Shown piece after piece: positions 61,164 through 64,000 of a stretch of 64,000 nt of DNA. Position numbers and translations under genes: made by a program. Below the pieces are notes generated by a model. It saw nothing but the letters and a program-made list of their open reading frames with translations, searched no databases and had not been told where the DNA came from. How positions within the stretch are numbered: position 1 is the first letter of the stretch; every line of letters begins with the position of its first letter. This DNA is from Firmicutes bacterium HGW-Firmicutes-15 (GTDB lineage: Bacteria > Bacillota > Syntrophomonadia > Syntrophomonadales > Syntrophomonadaceae), in the NCBI GenBank assembly GCA_002840245.1, contig PHAA01000002.1, positions 1 to 64,000 of the forward strand, written 5' to 3'.

Positions 61164-62120
61164 ATGCGTTTTCAACCAATACCTATTCAGGAGGGGATAG
61201 CTAAACCGCCTGCTTATAAAATAATGACTGCAAAAGAAGCCATCACCAAATTCGTTCAGGAAGACTGCTACCTAGGAATGACCGTTAGTGCCGCACCTGC
61301 GTCATTGATTTGGGAGATGGTACGGCAGAGGGATCGGATCAAAACCCTTGATTTGGTTATAACCAGTCAGATCGGTATGTCTTCTGTACTGATCGGTTCA
61401 GGGCTGGTCAGAAAACTTGAAATGGGCTACAACTGGGGAGGAATTGAGGGAGAAGACAAGGTTTTCCGTCGGGCGGTCGAAAAAGGAATCCCTCGGCCTC
61501 TGGAAGTTGAGGAGTATAGTAATTATGGGGCCGCCATGAGGTGGTTGGCTGCTTCTATGAACCTTGACTCTATAGGCACCAAATCGCAGTTGGGTTCAGA
61601 TATTGTGAAATATAATCCCAAGATCAAAGTCATAGATGATCCCTATACTGGAAGTCCGGTTTCCATGGTTCCGGCCTCCCGTCCTGACGTGGCGATTATT
61701 CATGCGGCTCGGGCAGATGAAATCGGTAATGTCCAATGTTTGGGGCTATATGGTAACACCGATACTTTGGCGCGGGCAGCCAAACACGTAATAGTCAGCG
61801 TCGAAGAGATTATCACCTCGGCAGAGATACGGCGTATGCCTAACCTCACCACCATTCCTTATTATTATGTGGATGCCATTGTACATTCACCTTTTGGGGC
61901 TCACTGGCGGGAATCAACCTACTATTATCATCATGACCTGCCCTATGGTCTCGATGTTTATCGGCAATTTGCTACCCAGGAAGGCTATGAAGCCTGGGCA
62001 GATAAGTACGTTCATGGCACCAAAGACTGGAATGAATATTGCCAACTGGTGGGATACGACCGACTAAACCGTCTAAGACTGAGTGAGAATAAATACCAAA
62101 AATTTGGAGAGGTGAGGTGA
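61164..62120 (+). CDS. Two-subunit CoA-transferase, alpha subunit (glutaconate CoA-transferase GctA-like)
   Basis: 318 residues from ATG 61164 (GAGGGAGGG upstream). Family I CoA-transferase alpha fold: IMTAKEAITKFVQEDCYLGM, GLVRKLEMGYNWGGIEG, RPDVAIIHAARADEIGNVQ and AKHVIVSVEEI. It resembles GctA more than the 3-oxoacid transferases. It forms a complex with the following gene, whose start lies five bases after its stop. Acyl substrate unknown; location in the butyrate cluster suggests a short-chain acyl-CoA. Confidence 0.85.
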   Translation: MRFQPIPIQEGIAKPPAYKIMTAKEAITKFVQEDCYLGMTVSAAPASLIWEMVRQRDRIKTLDLVITSQIGMSSVLIGSGLVRKLEMGYNWGGIEGEDKVFRRAVEKGIPRPLEVEEYSNYGAAMRWLAASMNLDSIGTKSQLGSDIVKYNPKIKVIDDPYTGSPVSMVPASRPDVAIIHAARADEIGNVQCLGLYGNTDTLARAAKHVIVSVEEIITSAEIRRMPNLTTIPYYYVDAIVHSPFGAHWRESTYYYHHDLPYGLDVYRQFATQEGYEAWADKYVHGTKDWNEYCQLVGYDRLNRLRLSENKYQKFGEVR

Positions 62121-62125
62121 TACGC

Positions 62126-62998
62126 ATGTCAAACTATACAAAAGATTACAGCATGCCGGAATTGATGGCAGTTACCGTAGCCCGGGAAATAAGAGACGGA
62201 GAGCTGGCATTTATTGGTGTGGGAATGCCGTTGATGGCCGCGACGGTAGCCAAATTTACCCATGCTCCCAACTTCAATATGATGGTGGAATATGGAGCGG
62301 TGGGACCTGCCCCCCTGCGGCTGCAGATGTGCGTTAATTGCGCAGTCAACAATGAACGTGCTTATTTTGCCGGCAGTCAGCGGGAAGTAATGGGTGCTCA
62401 ACAGTCGGGCTTTGTAGATGTTGCCTGCATCAGCGGCGCGCAGATAGACAAATACGGCAATCTTAATTCTACATGTATCGGTGATTACCATCATCCCAAG
62501 GTGCGCCTAGCCGGGAGTGGCGGCGCTAATGATCTGGCTTCATCCGCTAGCCGTACGGTTATTATGATGCGCCAAGATGGTCGTAATTTTGTGAATCAAG
62601 TTGATTACCTCACCTCTCCTGGACACCTGGGTGGCCCGGGAGAACGAGCCAAGGCAGGCTTGGTTGGCGGAGGCCCGGCAGCGGTGGTCACTACCATGGG
62701 CGTCTATAGATTCGATGACGAGACTCGGGAAATGTATTTGGAGAAAATCCATCCTGGCGTAGACTTGGAAAAACTCAAAGCTGCTGTGCAATGGGATTTA
62801 GCAATATCCCCTGATTTAGTTCTGACGGAATTGCCCACTGAGGAACAGGTCATGGTGATGCGCACCCTAGATCCTCTGGCAGTTTACCTGGGAACCGGCC
62901 GCCAAACTCTATCTGGCGATTTCGAGGCCTTTATGAAGATGTTTGAAGATAGTTATCAGCCGATGGTCCAGTTAATGAGGAGCAAAGGTATGATGTGA
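62126..62998 (+). CDS. Two-subunit CoA-transferase, beta subunit (GctB-like)
   Basis: 290 residues from ATG 62126 (GAGGTGAGGTG upstream). The catalytic glutamate is probably in MMVEYGAVGPAP near residue 55, aligning with Glu54 of GctB; GDYHHPKVRLAGSGGANDLAS and GGPGERAKAGLVGGGPAAVVT are typical. Works with the alpha subunit. Followed 54 bases later by the thiolase, with no terminator between. Confidence 0.86.
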   Translation: MSNYTKDYSMPELMAVTVAREIRDGELAFIGVGMPLMAATVAKFTHAPNFNMMVEYGAVGPAPLRLQMCVNCAVNNERAYFAGSQREVMGAQQSGFVDVACISGAQIDKYGNLNSTCIGDYHHPKVRLAGSGGANDLASSASRTVIMMRQDGRNFVNQVDYLTSPGHLGGPGERAKAGLVGGGPAAVVTTMGVYRFDDETREMYLEKIHPGVDLEKLKAAVQWDLAISPDLVLTELPTEEQVMVMRTLDPLAVYLGTGRQTLSGDFEAFMKMFEDSYQPMVQLMRSKGMM

Positions 62999-63052
62999 TA
63001 CAATACCACATAATAGGAGAATTATCATTGTAATGGGAAAGGTGGAAAAAAT

Positions 63053-64000
63053 GTGCGTGAAGTAGTTATCGTAAGTGGAATGAGAACCCCAATCGGTGAT
63101 TTTATGGGCAGCCTCAAGGATTTTAGCGCAGTTCAGCTAGGGACAATTGCGCTTAAGGCTGCCATTAGCAAGGCTGGAATTGAACCCTCTCAAATTGAAG
63201 AGGTAATAGCAGGTCATGTATATCAGGCAGGCTGTAAAGGGAATCCTGGCCGACAGGTGACTATACATGCCGGTTGCCCGGTAGAAACGGTATCTTCAAC
63301 AGTTAACCAGCAGTGTCCTTCTTCAATGCGGGCAGCTGAGATTATAAGCCAACAGATTATGTTGGGAAAGATTGACATCGGAGCCGCGGTAGGTCATGAG
63401 AGTATGACCAATATTCCCCATCTGTTACTTAAGGCACGCTTTGGCTACAGGATGGGTTCTTCCGAACTGCATGACAGTATGATGTATGATGCTTTTATTG
63501 ATGCCTTTTATAATTATCACGCCGGAGTAACTGCTGAGAATCTCGTTGAGATGTATAATGTCACTCGCCAAGAGCAGGACGAGTTAGGCTTGTTAAGTAA
63601 CCAGCGGGCTTGCCTGGCAATCAAGGAAGGTAAATTCAAAGAAGAGATTGTGCCAGTAGAAATTAAGACCAAAAAGGGAATGGTCCTGTTTGACACTGAC
63701 GAGCATCCTAACCCGAACGCGACCATGGAATCAATGGCCAAGTTGAAGCCTGCTTTCAAAAAGGATGGGACTGTAACGGCAGGCAATGCGTCTGCTATAA
63801 ATGACGGCGCATCGGCCCTTATTTTAATGGCGGCAGAGAAAGCTAAAGAACTTGGATTAAAGCCGCTGGCCCGCATCGTGGCTACAGCCTCAGCCTCTGT
63901 TGATCCTAGTATTATGGGATTCGGAGTAGTTCCAGCCGTACGCCGCGTTTTGAAGTTTGCCAAGATGAGTATAGATGACATTGAGCTCTGGGAACTGAAT
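63053..64000 (+). CDS. Acetyl-CoA acetyltransferase (thiolase), 3' end beyond window
   Basis: At least 316 residues; the frame is open at the window edge, so it is partial. GTG 63053 follows AAAGGTGG. REVVIVSGMRTPIGDFMGSL is the classic thiolase start and TAGNASAINDGASALILMA the later signature. The nucleophile is Cys in VNQQCPSSMRAAE, where most acetyl-CoA acetyltransferases have CGSG and ketoacyl thiolases CSSG. It should cleave acetoacetyl-CoA to two acetyl-CoA, the last step of butyrate oxidation. Hydratase and hydroxyacyl dehydrogenase genes are probably beyond 64 kb. Confidence 0.9.
   Translation, partial: MREVVIVSGMRTPIGDFMGSLKDFSAVQLGTIALKAAISKAGIEPSQIEEVIAGHVYQAGCKGNPGRQVTIHAGCPVETVSSTVNQQCPSSMRAAEIISQQIMLGKIDIGAAVGHESMTNIPHLLLKARFGYRMGSSELHDSMMYDAFIDAFYNYHAGVTAENLVEMYNVTRQEQDELGLLSNQRACLAIKEGKFKEEIVPVEIKTKKGMVLFDTDEHPNPNATMESMAKLKPAFKKDGTVTAGNASAINDGASALILMAAEKAKELGLKPLARIVATASASVDPSIMGFGVVPAVRRVLKFAKMSIDDIELWELN

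Noticed and set aside
1-64000. CRISPR arrays, tRNA or rRNA genes, prophage
   Set aside because: No regularly spaced repeats, cloverleaf genes, rRNA segments or phage structural genes were seen on reading both strands.

Overview
The window looks like a chromosomal segment of an anaerobic, low-to-mid GC, endospore-lineage Firmicute of the Syntrophomonas type (Clostridia, Syntrophomonadaceae). This assignment is inferred from gene content: a complete spoIIIA operon and pro-sigK, monoderm-type type IV pilus genes, a Firmicute folD-xseAB-ispA-OLE-dxs-tlyA-nadK-argR core block, and a long fatty-acid/CoA-transferase cluster of the sort used in syntrophic butyrate oxidation. I saw no rRNA, tRNA, CRISPR array, prophage or intact insertion sequence.

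Layout. 1-3 kb: a hotdog thioesterase, pro-sigma-K behind a sigma-E/K-type promoter, and a convergent acetate/succinate-type transporter with a long leader. 3-10 kb: a HIT-family nucleotidylyltransferase, yqeG, aroE, a lone minor pilin, a UPF0316 protein, aroC, aroK, nadE. 10-19.5 kb: a type IV pilus operon (pilB, C, A, D, three minor pilins, pilM, N, O) ending in an HD-GYP c-di-GMP phosphodiesterase. 19.8-25.3 kb: tldD/tldE, aroQ, a Xaa-Pro peptidase, efp, a CD1247-like protein. A putative lipid-anchored or membrane-anchored metallopeptidase lies on the minus strand at 25.5-26.6 kb. 27-32 kb: spoIIIAA-AH. 32-40.6 kb: a biotin-dependent carboxylase pair, the Asp23/AmaP envelope cluster, nusB, folD, xseA, xseB, ispA. 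40.7-48 kb: an inserted block with a universal stress protein, an aldehyde dehydrogenase, a membrane-bound NiFe hydrogenase (small, large, cytochrome b, maturation protease) and an internally duplicated unknown protein. 48.1-53.4 kb: OLE RNA, its protein partner oapA, dxs, tlyA, nadK, argR. 53.4-64 kb: two single-chain CoA-transferases, a PAS/AAA+/Fis sigma-54 activator, a micro-operon of three tiny genes, an acyl-CoA dehydrogenase, a two-subunit CoA-transferase, and a thiolase cut by the window end.

The most interesting result is in the last 11 kb. Three promoters (53866, 58807, 59875) match the sigma-54 -24/-12 consensus with exact GG-N10-GC spacing. Each has the same upstream arrangement of 16-bp palindromes of form TTGGCA-N4-TGCCAA: a distal pair whose starts are 19 bp apart, and a proximal site whose TGCCAA half begins exactly 79 bp upstream of the -24 element. 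The sigma-54 activator encoded in the middle of the cluster is the obvious candidate ligand. Promoters two and three are a segmental duplication. The upstream copy drives not an acyl-CoA dehydrogenase but a 52-codon stub that keeps only the dehydrogenase's first residues, followed by a 74-aa unknown and a 50-aa Mu-Com-like zinc ribbon. This micro-operon appears undescribed.

Other points worth checking: minor pilin genes that seem to start at AUU codons and a CD1247-like gene that seems to start at CUG; a six-cysteine (oxygen-tolerant type) hydrogenase small subunit in a presumed strict anaerobe; insertion of the hydrogenase block between ispA and OLE; a FolD with a degenerate nucleotide-binding loop; a carboxyltransferase fused to a whole AccB-like protein; and a 31-bp perfect inverted repeat resembling REP elements. 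All identifications come from reading the sequence; no database search was run.
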